Of a stretch of 64,000 nucleotides of DNA, positions 43,217 to 50,581 are shown in pieces (position 1 is the first letter of the stretch; every line of letters begins with the position of its first letter). A program made the position numbers and the translations under genes. The DNA is from SKUL01 sp964487545 (GTDB lineage: Bacteria; Bacteroidota; Bacteroidia; Flavobacteriales_D; SKUL01): the NCBI GenBank assembly GCA_964487545.1, contig CAZARI010000008.1, forward strand, positions 44,300 through 108,299, read 5' to 3'. The notes under the pieces are model-generated. The model had not been told where the DNA came from and made no database searches. It saw only the letters and a program-made list of their open reading frames with translations.

Positions 43217-43804
43217 ATGAACAAAAAAGATTTAGCAAGAAGAGTCGCCTCGTACTTCTTTCAGGGGCTGTTGGTTACCGTGCCGATGGCCATCGTAGGC
43301 TATGTTATATACGCCCTGTTTGGATTCCTCGATCGGCTCATTCCGTTTGAAATCCCCGGTTTGGGTTTGCTGACCCTGCTGGTGATCATCACGGTGTTGG
43401 GCTATCTCGCCTCTACCATTGTTGCGCAGCCGTTTAGATGGTGGTTTGAAGAGCTTCTCAAACGCATCCCGCTTTTAAAAACATTATATACCAGCGTTTC
43501 GGATTTAATGTCGGCGCTCATTGGCTCCAAACGCCGGTTTGATAAGCCCGTGATGGTTAGAGTGAGCAGCACAAATATGTTTAAACTCGGATTTATCACT
43601 GAAGAAGATCTCAGCTCACTGGGTATCGACGAGGGAATGGTGGCCGTATATTTCCCGCACTCGTACAACTTTTCGGGAAACCTCTTTATCGTTCCTCGGG
43701 CCAATGTGGTTCGGCTGGAAATTAAATCGGTTGAACTGATGAAGTTTATTGTTTCGGGAGGCGTTGCTGAACTTGATGGCGATGAAGAAGACCACCACTG
43801 GTAA
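43217..43804 (+). CDS. DUF502 membrane protein
   Basis: The 195-residue protein has two membrane helices near residues 15-40 (F-F-Q-G-L-L-V-T-V-P-M-A-I-V-G) and 53-75 (L-L-T-L-L-V-I-I-T-V-L-G-Y-L), then a cytoplasmic part with I-P-L-L-K-T-L-Y-T-S-V-S-D-L and V-F-V-P-type strands. The DUF502 signature of an N-terminal double-helix hairpin and a C-terminal beta region is clear. The biochemical role is not known. Its end overlaps the start region of the downstream EamA transporter by up to 29 bases, so they are likely co-translated. Confidence 0.9.
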   Translation: MNKKDLARRVASYFFQGLLVTVPMAIVGYVIYALFGFLDRLIPFEIPGLGLLTLLVIITVLGYLASTIVAQPFRWWFEELLKRIPLLKTLYTSVSDLMSALIGSKRRFDKPVMVRVSSTNMFKLGFITEEDLSSLGIDEGMVAVYFPHSYNFSGNLFIVPRANVVRLEIKSVELMKFIVSGGVAELDGDEEDHHW

Positions 43805-44687
43805 CCTAATCCTTTTACATTTCATAGTATTTATTTTCGGCTTCACCGGAATTCTTGGGAAGTTGATTACCATTGACAGCGGCTCACTGGTTTGGTGGAG
43901 AATAGCGATCGCTCTGGTGGGTATCTCGGTATTTATAAAGCTGAGTAAAATCACCCTGCGACTTCCCCAACGTGCCATTGTTAACCTAATGACTACCGGG
44001 GTGATAACTGCTGTTCACTGGATTACCTTTTTCGAAGCCATTAAAGTGGCCAACGTTTCGGTGGCTCTGGCCTGTTTGAGTACTTCGGCATTTTTTACTG
44101 CGCTGATTGAACCCATCTTTTTCCGGCGAAAAATTAGCAGTACGGAATTGTTGCTCGGGTTGGGAATCATTGTCGGCCTTACTTTAATCTTTTCGTTCGA
44201 AACACAATACACCCTGGGAATTATTCTGGCGCTGATTGCCGCCTTTCTTGCCGCGGTTTTCACGGTGCTCAATGGCATTTTTATTCGAAGCCATAAACCT
44301 TCGCAAATTTCATTTTACGAAATGCTGGGTGGCCTGATTGCCGTTTCGCTGTATTTGCTGTGGCGAAACGATGTGGGCCTTGAAAATCTAAAGCTCATCA
44401 CCGATGATATCATCTGGTTGTTAATACTCGGTTTGGTGTGTACGGCATTTGCTTTTGTTGCCAGTGTTAAGGTGATGGAAACCATCCGTCCGTTTACGGT
44501 TGCGCTGAGCATTAATCTGGAGCCGGTTTACGGTATTATTCTGGCCTGGTTGATATTTGGTGAATCAGAAAAGATGTCCGTTGGCTTTTATTCGGGAGCG
44601 TTTGTTATTTTAGCCATCTTGATTTTCAATGCCTACTGGCAAAAAAAGACGAAAAAGAAACCATGGCACATCAATCCGTCTGTTTGA
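43776..44687 (+). CDS. EamA/DMT-family transporter
   Basis: With the ATG at 43776 (43782 is an alternative) the protein has about 303 residues and ten predicted membrane helices in two EamA halves. The first half contains G-I-L-G-K-L-I-T and S-G-S-L-V-W-W-R-I-A-I-A; the second half has P-S-Q-I-S-F-Y-E-M-L-G-G and A-L-S-I-N-L-E-P-V-Y-G-I-I-L-A. Drug/metabolite transporters of this fold export amino acids, nucleotides or drugs; the cargo is unknown. The longer frame from 43749 only adds residues within the preceding gene. It overlaps the DUF502 gene and is overlapped by 25 bases at its end by the next exported protein. Confidence 0.92.
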   Translation: MAMKKTTTGNLILLHFIVFIFGFTGILGKLITIDSGSLVWWRIAIALVGISVFIKLSKITLRLPQRAIVNLMTTGVITAVHWITFFEAIKVANVSVALACLSTSAFFTALIEPIFFRRKISSTELLLGLGIIVGLTLIFSFETQYTLGIILALIAAFLAAVFTVLNGIFIRSHKPSQISFYEMLGGLIAVSLYLLWRNDVGLENLKLITDDIIWLLILGLVCTAFAFVASVKVMETIRPFTVALSINLEPVYGIILAWLIFGESEKMSVGFYSGAFVILAILIFNAYWQKKTKKKPWHINPSV

Positions 44688-45085
44688 TTTTATTGTTGCT
44701 GTTGACAACCACATCAGCCGTTGCGCAAGTTCAGGCCACCCATTTCGATTCCCAAAATAAAATGAATCGGGCTACCACCACTCCGCTTACTGCGCCAACA
44801 GAAACATCAACCGAGCGAGAAGAATACATTCCCCGAAACGTTGATTTTCACCTTTACCTCACCGACAATAATCAGCAGCTAAAAGTGCGCATTAACCATC
44901 CCACTCACGGAAAACTTCAACTCACGCTGGCCGACACCCACGGAGAGATGTTTTACGAATCAAAAATCGATTTGTATTACCAGAGCGTCATCAACATCAG
45001 CATTCCCTATCTCACTTCCGGAAAGTACGTTGTCGATCTTAAAGGCAATGATTTTGATGAACAGAAAACCTTCGACTTACCTTAG
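44663..45085 (+). CDS. Small exported protein of unknown function
   Basis: The 140-residue protein has an N-terminal signal peptide (V-C-L-I-L-L-L-L-L-T-T-T-S-A-V-A-Q, cleavage after about residue 22). After a Thr-Pro-rich linker, residues about 60-140 form an eight-strand beta-like region with L-K-V-R-I-N-H-P, G-K-L-Q-L-T-L-A-D and S-G-K-Y-V-V-D-L-K-G. This resembles a single T9SS-type A-like beta module, but the C-terminus lacks a clear sorting motif. Its start lies 25 bases inside the EamA gene. No family is recognised; the ispG promoter box follows its stop within 15 bases. Confidence 0.72.
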   Translation: MAHQSVCLILLLLLTTTSAVAQVQATHFDSQNKMNRATTTPLTAPTETSTEREEYIPRNVDFHLYLTDNNQQLKVRINHPTHGKLQLTLADTHGEMFYESKIDLYYQSVINISIPYLTSGKYVVDLKGNDFDEQKTFDLP

Positions 45086-45100
45086 CCTCGTTCATTTGTT

Positions 45101-45108
45101 TACCTTTG
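45101..45108 (+). promoter_or_regulatory. Candidate -7 promoter box for ispG
   Basis: TACCTTTG is a perfect match to TAnnTTTG, 48 bases before the ispG ATG at 45157. No -33 TTTG at standard spacing. It supports separate transcription of ispG. Confidence 0.5.
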
Positions 45109-45156
45109 CTGTGGCAGGCTGAATTCAGGTCACAGCCAGTAACTAAAGTCCTTTTT

Positions 45157-47097
45157 ATGAGTACCATTTCGGAGAAGCAGTACTGTCCGGATTTATTTTC
45201 CTACCAGCGTTTTGTCACCCGCGAAGTAAAAATCGGAAACATTGGAATCGGCGGATCGCATCCGATCCGCATTCAGTCGATGACCACCACCGACACGATG
45301 GACACCGAAAAAACGGTTGCCGAATCGGTGCGTATGATCGATGCGGGCTGCGAGTTGGTTCGCATCACTGCACCGAGCAAAAAAGACGCTGCAAACCTGG
45401 CACCGATTAAAAATCGGTTGCGCGAAATGGGACACCAAACCCCGCTGGTTGCCGATATTCACTTTACCCCCAATGCCGCCGAAGTTGCCGCTCGTATAGT
45501 TGAAAAGGTGCGTGTAAACCCGGGGAACTACGCCGATAAAAAAAAATTCGAAAACATTGACTACACCGACGATTCGTACGACGTAGAACTGGCGCGCATC
45601 CGCGAGCGCTTTGCTCCGCTGGTAGCCATCTGCAAGGAAAACGGAACCGCTATGCGCATCGGCACCAACCACGGTTCGCTGTCCGACCGGATTTTGAGCC
45701 GCTATGGTGATACACCACTGGGAATGGTGGAATCGGCAATGGAATTTCTGCGCATTTGCCGCGAAATGGACTACCATGATGTGGTGCTATCGATGAAAGC
45801 CAGCAACCCGCAAGTTATGGTTCAGGCCTACCGCCTATTGGTGCGCCACATGATCAAAGAAGGAATGAATTATCCCTTACACCTCGGTGTGACCGAGGCG
45901 GGCGATGGAGAAGATGGCAGAATTAAATCTGCTGTTGGGATTGGGGCGTTGCTTGAGGATGGTCTGGGCGATACCATTCGTGTGTCACTGACCGAAGCAC
46001 CCGAAGCAGAAATTCCGGTAGCACAAAAGCTGACCGCCCGCTATGCCAACCGCTCAGCAACTCGGGTAGAACCGGCACCAGTATCCATAGACCCATTTAG
46101 CTACTCGCGTCGCAAAACCCAAGAAGTGCTCAACTTTGGCGATAAAAATGTGCCGCGCGTAATTCACGACCTCAGTGCACGCCAAAACATTACACCCGCT
46201 TTGCTCTTTAGCTGCGGATACAACTACTCGGTACAGCTCGATAAGTGGAATTTGGCCGACAACGCCTGCGATTACATCTATACCGGACAAAATCCGGTGG
46301 ACTTTGAGCTGCCCGGAACGCTTTCTGTATTGCACAATTTTGAAACCTGGCAGCAACAAAAAAAGCGTGATCGTCGATACCCAGTTGTCACGCTGGCCGA
46401 ATGGCATCTCAATAAATCCAAACTAACGGACACCACTTCTTTTGTGCGCATCCATCTGGCCGATATCAATGAGTCAACGCTGAACGAACTAAAAGCTATG
46501 CAGGTAGTGCTGATACTGGATGAGTCCGGAGAAAATAGTTTTAAAGCCCAGCGTGCTTCCTTTTTCAAACTGATGAATGCGGGTTGCGATTTGCCCGTGG
46601 TCATTGCCCGAAAATATTTGCTTGCCGACGAGGAAACCTTCATGCTTTATAGTGCTACAGATGTCGGTGCACTTCTGCTGGACGGACTCGGCGACGGCGT
46701 GTGGATCAGTGCTCCTGAAGTACCGCTGTTGCGTCGCAATCAAACGGCATTTGGAATTCTGCAAGCCACGCGCACCCGTATTTCGCGCACCGAATATATT
46801 TCGTGCCCTTCGTGTGGTCGCACCCTGTTCGATTTGCAGGAAACCACCGCTAAAATCCGCAGCCGTACCAACCACCTCAAGGGCGTTAAAATCGGCATTA
46901 TGGGCTGTATAGTGAACGGCCCGGGTGAAATGGCCGATGCCGATTATGGATATGTGGGTACTGGTCCGGGAAAAATCACGCTGTACAAGGAAAAAGAAGT
47001 AGTGAAGCGCAATGTATCGGCCGAACACGCCGTGGATGAACTCATCGAATTAATCAAAAAACATGGCGACTGGGTAGAACCGGTTGTACAAGATTAA
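45157..47097 (+). CDS. ispG: (E)-4-hydroxy-3-methylbut-2-enyl-diphosphate synthase, large form
   Basis: From the ATG at 45157 the protein has 646 residues, far longer than E. coli IspG (372), because a domain of about 250 residues is inserted between the TIM barrel and the iron-sulfur domain, as in plants, Chlamydia and Bacteroidetes. The N-terminal barrel has I-R-I-Q-S-M-T-T-T-D-T and V-R-V-N-P-G-N-Y. The [4Fe-4S] ligands are C-P-S-C-G-R-T-L-F near residue 550 and G-I-M-G-C-I-V-N-G-P-G-E near 587. It turns MEcPP into HMBPP in the non-mevalonate pathway. The frame upstream to 45106 is rejected because it has no conserved sequence and spans the promoter box. Confidence 0.96.
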   Translation: MSTISEKQYCPDLFSYQRFVTREVKIGNIGIGGSHPIRIQSMTTTDTMDTEKTVAESVRMIDAGCELVRITAPSKKDAANLAPIKNRLREMGHQTPLVADIHFTPNAAEVAARIVEKVRVNPGNYADKKKFENIDYTDDSYDVELARIRERFAPLVAICKENGTAMRIGTNHGSLSDRILSRYGDTPLGMVESAMEFLRICREMDYHDVVLSMKASNPQVMVQAYRLLVRHMIKEGMNYPLHLGVTEAGDGEDGRIKSAVGIGALLEDGLGDTIRVSLTEAPEAEIPVAQKLTARYANRSATRVEPAPVSIDPFSYSRRKTQEVLNFGDKNVPRVIHDLSARQNITPALLFSCGYNYSVQLDKWNLADNACDYIYTGQNPVDFELPGTLSVLHNFETWQQQKKRDRRYPVVTLAEWHLNKSKLTDTTSFVRIHLADINESTLNELKAMQVVLILDESGENSFKAQRASFFKLMNAGCDLPVVIARKYLLADEETFMLYSATDVGALLLDGLGDGVWISAPEVPLLRRNQTAFGILQATRTRISRTEYISCPSCGRTLFDLQETTAKIRSRTNHLKGVKIGIMGCIVNGPGEMADADYGYVGTGPGKITLYKEKEVVKRNVSAEHAVDELIELIKKHGDWVEPVVQD

Positions 47098-47131
47098 AAC
47101 AAACTTGCCTTTGGCGGGTTGAATTATTGAT

Positions 47132-47815
47132 TTGGAAAATCTACAAAATACCCGCACTGCCTTGATTGCCGGAGCCACAGGTTTGGTTGGTTCGGCCTGT
47201 TTGCAACTGCTGCTCGATAGCGAGAAATATGACCATGTAGTGGCCATTGGGCGCAAAGAATCCGGACTACAGCACCCCAAACTGAAAAACATCATTGTCG
47301 ATTTTGAACAACTCGACAAACTGAATCCCGACAAGCCCATCCATGATGTGTACTGCTGTTTGGGAACCACCATAAAAAAAGCAGGTTCGCCAGAAAACTT
47401 TCGCAAAGTAGATTACGATTTCGTGATGAATGTAGCGCGATGGGCGGATTCACACGGTGCCAAACGCCTAATGCTGGTGAGTGCCATTGGAGCCGATGCC
47501 AGTTCACGGATTTTTTATAGTAAAGTAAAAGGGGAGGTGGAGCGCGATGTAGCAAAACTGAATATTTCCGAAATCCACATCTTTCAACCATCGCTGTTGC
47601 TCGGCAACCGCAACGAATTCCGATTTGGCGAAAGTGTAGGAGCCGCAATGATGGCTTTATTAAAACCCTTTTTGCGCGGAAAATTGGCTAAATACCACCC
47701 CATTAAGGGAGCGGATTTGGCTCGCGCCATGTACGCTGCGGCGTTCCAAAAAAAAGAGGGGATTCATCGGTATGATTATCCCCTCATTTCGTTGTTGGTT
47801 AAAACTAATGATTGA
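47132..47815 (+). CDS. NAD(P)H-binding protein (HTATIP2/Fmp52-like)
   Basis: This 227-residue Rossmann-fold protein starts with TTG at 47132 and shows G-A-T-G-L-V-G-S-A-C-L-Q-L-L (dinucleotide-binding loop, residues 14-27), Y-C-C-L-G-T-T-I-K-K-A-G-S, V-S-A-I-G-A-D-A-S-S and a Y-S-K-V-K-G catalytic-like Tyr-x3-Lys. It belongs to atypical SDR proteins related to HTATIP2/TIP30; the substrate is unknown. It lies 34 bases after ispG, and converges with the small protein at 47819 with a 3-base gap. An unusual start codon is the only odd feature; the conserved motif starts only 14 residues downstream, so a much longer leader is unlikely. Confidence 0.85.
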   Translation: MENLQNTRTALIAGATGLVGSACLQLLLDSEKYDHVVAIGRKESGLQHPKLKNIIVDFEQLDKLNPDKPIHDVYCCLGTTIKKAGSPENFRKVDYDFVMNVARWADSHGAKRLMLVSAIGADASSRIFYSKVKGEVERDVAKLNISEIHIFQPSLLLGNRNEFRFGESVGAAMMALLKPFLRGKLAKYHPIKGADLARAMYAAAFQKKEGIHRYDYPLISLLVKTND

Positions 47816-47818
47816 TGT

Positions 47819-48115
47819 TTAGCAAAAAGCCTTCATCAGTTTAAAATTCCGGTAGAAACGACCGGAGGCGTCGGTTAATTTTAAGATATAGCTGGGTGAG
47901 TCGAATTCGGGCAATTCTAACCGGTAACATCCGGATTGGCGCCGTTCCGACAGGCTAAGCACATTCTTTGCCTGCACGTCTTGAAGGTCGATTTTCAGAT
48001 CTACTTCTTCTTTAAAATTCAGACTGATCATTACCGCGTTATCTGTAGGATGAATATCCACGTCGATATCATAGTTTTTTAGTGCGGCACAGTCAAGTGG
48101 AAAAATAGCGTACAT
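47819..48115 (-). CDS. Small protein of unknown function
   Basis: From the ATG at 48115 the product has 98 residues (a TTG five codons upstream is an alternative). It has M-Y-A-I-F-P-L-D-C-A-A-L-K, A-V-M-I-S-L-N-F, Y-R-L-E-L-P-E-F-D-S-P and F-Y-R-N-F-K-L-M, and four cysteines. There is no signal peptide. The alternating strands suggest a small beta sandwich, similar to a T9SS-CTD-like fold without the export signal, but I recognise no family. It converges with the oxidoreductase gene and precedes the leftward M23 peptidase by about 50 bases upstream. Confidence 0.65.
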   Translation of the reverse strand: MYAIFPLDCAALKNYDIDVDIHPTDNAVMISLNFKEEVDLKIDLQDVQAKNVLSLSERRQSGCYRLELPEFDSPSYILKLTDASGRFYRNFKLMKAFC

Positions 48116-48164
48116 AGGCGTTTCTTTCAAACACCCCTAAAACGGCCTGTTTAGCAATGGTTGC

Positions 48165-49418
48165 TTATATTTCGACATCAACCAATAACTCAGGCACTTG
48201 CTCGACAAAACGTAGGCGCGGCAAAAGTGAGTCGAGATGCTGTTGAAAGCGCTGCTGGTTGTCAGGAAAAATAGGCTCGGAGGGTGGAAACTCTTCTTGC
48301 CGATGATCTACTTGTTCGCCGTTTTTCCAAAAGCGGAAACAAACGTGTGGACCGGTGGCCAGTCCTGTACTACCTACCAATCCGATGGTTTGTCCCTGCC
48401 GAACATATTCACCTACTTTTACATTTCGCTTGCTCATGTGCAGGTACTGCGTGGTGTAGGTGCTGTTATGCCGGATTTTAACGTAATTGCCGTTGTATTG
48501 CTTAAACGCCGATTCAACCACCACACCGTCACCCACAGCCAAGATCGGAGTACCCGTTGGTGCGGCATAGTCGGTACCCAGGTGGGCTTTGAATCGTTTC
48601 TGCACTGGGTGAAATCTGCGTTTGGTAAATCCACTCGTCAAACGACCATATTGAAGTGGCATTTTCAAAAACGCCTTTCTCAGACTGTTTCCTTCGTTGT
48701 CAAAAAAATCAGGTATGCTGTCTTGTGCGAATTGAAAAGCATAAAACTCGCGGTTGTTGTGCACAAAATTGGCGGCTGTGATCTCTCCCAGACCCGCACG
48801 ATCGTCGCCAACATATCTCTCTTCGTAGATCACTTTCACCTTATCGCCTTTCTGAATACGGTAGAAATCGATCGTCCACGCGTATAGCGAGGCGAGTTTT
48901 AGCGCCAGCTCGGTAGGTGCACCACCGTCTTGCAACGTCATGTAAAGCGATGAATTTATTTCTCCTTCAAAAACGCGCTCTCGGATTTCTACGGGCTTGG
49001 TGCCTGCATATACCCGCATAGAATCACACAGCTCATAAACCACATAGTTGACCAAATCGGGCTGATAAATAAAATAAGCGGCTTTTTGGGTGCTGTCGCG
49101 TCGACAAAGCAAGGTGTATCGCTTTCCCTCGGCAATTCTACGCACATCAAAAATACGCTTTGCCGCCTGTGCTACCCTTTCTATTTCGGGATAGCTCACA
49201 AAGTGTGGAAGCAGGATATCTGCCAGAAACTGATTCCGTGCAATTTGCCCTTGATAGACCATAAAAGAGTCGAGATTAAATCCAAACTCTAGGTTTTCTA
49301 TCACTATTGAATCCTCCTGATGAGTGGTGTCAATCACTTCAACTGTTTGAACAGCAGGCGCGCTACATGCTATCGCCAACACACTGCTCACCAGCCCTAT
49401 CCCCATCCATTTTATCAT
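48165..49418 (-). CDS. M23 family metallopeptidase, HxC variant, probable lipoprotein
   Basis: With the ATG at 49418 the product has 417 residues, with a lipoprotein-like signal ending L-A-I-A-C-S. The C-terminal M23 domain has H-L-G-T-D-Y-A-A-P (His279, Asp283), the histidine of Q-Y-L-H-M-S (327) and G-P-H-V-C-F-R-F (His358, Cys360). In classic M23 enzymes the last motif is H-x-H, and the second histidine binds zinc; here it is cysteine. M23 enzymes cleave peptidoglycan cross-links or act as cell division factors. The 275-residue N-terminal part has no coiled coil that I can see. The longer frame to 49499 is rejected because it lacks a signal sequence. It is a single leftward gene. Confidence 0.88.
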   Translation of the reverse strand: MIKWMGIGLVSSVLAIACSAPAVQTVEVIDTTHQEDSIVIENLEFGFNLDSFMVYQGQIARNQFLADILLPHFVSYPEIERVAQAAKRIFDVRRIAEGKRYTLLCRRDSTQKAAYFIYQPDLVNYVVYELCDSMRVYAGTKPVEIRERVFEGEINSSLYMTLQDGGAPTELALKLASLYAWTIDFYRIQKGDKVKVIYEERYVGDDRAGLGEITAANFVHNNREFYAFQFAQDSIPDFFDNEGNSLRKAFLKMPLQYGRLTSGFTKRRFHPVQKRFKAHLGTDYAAPTGTPILAVGDGVVVESAFKQYNGNYVKIRHNSTYTTQYLHMSKRNVKVGEYVRQGQTIGLVGSTGLATGPHVCFRFWKNGEQVDHRQEEFPPSEPIFPDNQQRFQQHLDSLLPRLRFVEQVPELLVDVEI

Positions 49419-49826
49419 AATCCCTAATTTTATGATTGTGCTGAAAAATAACATTAATGTCAAGTCACTTTTGCACTGCGCTCCTCTTTTTCTACCCAAC
49501 TTTTTCCCAATTACTCATTTCTTCCTTTCTCCGTAATTACCTCTAAAACATTTCGAAACTCACTTTAGTGTACCCCAACAATTTGATTACGTAATTTCGA
49601 AAATTTCGTTCGGAATCGGAGAGCGGAAGTTTTGAAAAACTGCCATTGTGTAATTCCATAACCTGACGGAATAAGCCATAAATTTACACAATGCCTTTAC
49701 TTCTGAGTCCAGATACAGGTCGTGTTTAGCGCAGCAAAAAGCCGGCAACCAACCATACAATCTACAATTGACGGTGGTGCCGGCGTTATTCAATCCGGTG
49801 ATTAAAAAAAGAGACTTTTCGACGAA
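49419..49826. other. Intergenic region between M23 gene and dodecin, with structured segments
   Basis: These 408 bases hold no convincing gene. A 68-codon frame on the minus strand (49587-49793) has no recognisable family and overlaps structured DNA. A nested inverted repeat lies at 49644-49693: CATTGTGTAA pairs with TTACACAATG, enclosing TTCC/GGAA. The dodecin terminator is at 49736-49784. Confidence 0.7.
49736..49784 (-). terminator. Terminator of the dodecin gene
   Basis: On the minus strand GCCGGC, extended by CACC-type pairing, folds with a downstream GCCGGC and runs into TTTTTGC. It lies about 45 bases after the dodecin stop at 49827. The stem carries small bulges. Confidence 0.55.
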
Positions 49827-50033
49827 TCAGTCGTTATCCACTACAAAAGAGATTTTTGCGATAACACCGTACGATGCGATTTCGTTGTTTTCGACATTGG
49901 CCTTCATTTCTTTGACATAAACTGATTTGATGTTATTGACCGACTTTGACGCTTCTTTGCACGCATTTCTAACTGCGTCGTCAAAACTTTTTTCGGAACT
50001 TGCGATAACTTCAATAATTTTTACAATTGCCAT
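49827..50033 (-). CDS. Dodecin family flavin-binding protein
   Basis: The 68-residue protein begins M-A-I-V-K-I-I-E-V-I-A-S-S-E-K-S-F-D-D-A-V and continues A-S-K-S-V-N-N-I-K-S-V-Y-V-K-E, ending G-V-I-A-K-I-S-F-V-V-D. This is the complete dodecin fold, a short beta-alpha-beta-beta subunit that assembles into a dodecamer binding riboflavin or FMN and acting as a flavin buffer. The tryptophan that stacks on flavin in halobacterial dodecin is absent here (tyrosine is at V-Y-V-K), so flavin binding could differ. It is a single leftward gene with an inverted repeat upstream and its own terminator. Confidence 0.92.
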   Translation of the reverse strand: MAIVKIIEVIASSEKSFDDAVRNACKEASKSVNNIKSVYVKEMKANVENNEIASYGVIAKISFVVDND

Positions 50034-50330
50034 AGCGTTGCGTTTTTATGTTTCTGTTCATTTAAATTACGCATTAATGAACAGGCTGCCAAAACATTGT
50101 GGAATAACCTTCTTTTTCCTGTTGCAAACACTTTCTACTGGCAATTCTTTTTTCAGTTCGCTATTTCGGCGCCGGAAATTGGTTGGTTGCAAGGTGATCT
50201 AAAATTCATGTGCGATGGAAGCATTCGTTCCACGAAATTGATCAATCGTTAAAACAGGTTTGCCGATTACTCGCTCAGAACAAGAATTTTGCTTGGCCAA
50301 TAGCTGGTGCAAGTCTTATCTTGCCGCACA
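50034..50330. other. Intergenic region between dodecin and tRNA-Gln
   Basis: About 300 bases upstream of dodecin contain the inverted repeat at 50054-50084 and no coding sequence that I trust. Apparent short frames here run into the tRNA or lie antisense to dodecin. No TAnnTTTG box for dodecin is obvious. Confidence 0.6.
50054..50084. repeat. Inverted repeat upstream of dodecin
   Basis: CTGTTCATT (50054-50062) and AATGAACAG (50076-50084) form a perfect 9-base dyad with a 13-base spacer, centred about 35 bases upstream of the dodecin ATG. It may be an operator or a 5' leader hairpin. Confidence 0.5.
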
Positions 50331-50360
50331 AAAAAAAAGCCTCCGAAAATATCGGAGGCT
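50331..50360 (-). terminator. Rho-independent terminator of tRNA-Gln
   Basis: On the minus strand a perfect 9-base stem (AGCCTCCGA/TCGGAGGCT) with a 5-base loop is followed by eight Ts. It lies 13 bases past the tRNA 3' end. This is the clearest terminator in the window. Confidence 0.9.
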
Positions 50361-50372
50361 CGCGTGTTTTAG

Positions 50373-50445
50373 TTGCCCGACCAGGGCTCGAACCTGGACT
50401 CTTCTGAACCAAAATCAGACGTGTTGCCAGTTACACCATCGGGCA
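50373..50445 (-). tRNA. tRNA-Gln (anticodon UUG)
   Basis: Read on the minus strand, a 7-base acceptor stem TGCCCGA/TCGGGCA encloses a D arm, an anticodon stem-loop with TCTGA-TTTTGGT-TCAGA (anticodon TTG at loop positions 3-5) and a T arm with GGTTCGAGCC. Discriminator base is A; CCA is not encoded. The gene has its own promoter (50477-50507) and terminator. It decodes CAA and, by wobble, CAG. Confidence 0.95.
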
Positions 50446-50476
50446 ATTTCAAACCTTAAAGGTCTGAAAAGCGCGG

Positions 50477-50507
50477 CAAAGTTAACACTTTTTACATTGC
50501 TCCCAAA
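50477..50507 (-). promoter_or_regulatory. Bacteroidetes-type promoter of tRNA-Gln (TTTG-N19-TAACTTTG)
   Basis: On the minus strand TTTG (50504-50507) is followed after 19 bases by TAACTTTG (50477-50484), both perfect consensus elements. The box ends 31 bases before the tRNA 5' end. Confidence 0.7.
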
Positions 50508-50581
50508 CGTTACTATTGTCTTTTCTAAAATCCGCTGTGTTTTTATTTTTTAAATTCGCAACCACTAAACCGTCATCGAGC

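Noticed and set aside
49587..49793. 68-codon frame on the minus strand behind dodecin
   Set aside because: It overlaps the dodecin terminator and the nested stem-loop and has no recognisable sequence feature.
49927..50202. 91-codon plus-strand frame antisense to dodecin
   Set aside because: It lies opposite the well-supported dodecin gene and its hydrophobic pattern is the mirror of that gene's codons.
50210..50407. 65-codon plus-strand frame ending A-R-P-G-L-E-P-G
   Set aside because: The end is the familiar mistranslation of a tRNA T-arm; it runs through the terminator and tRNA-Gln.
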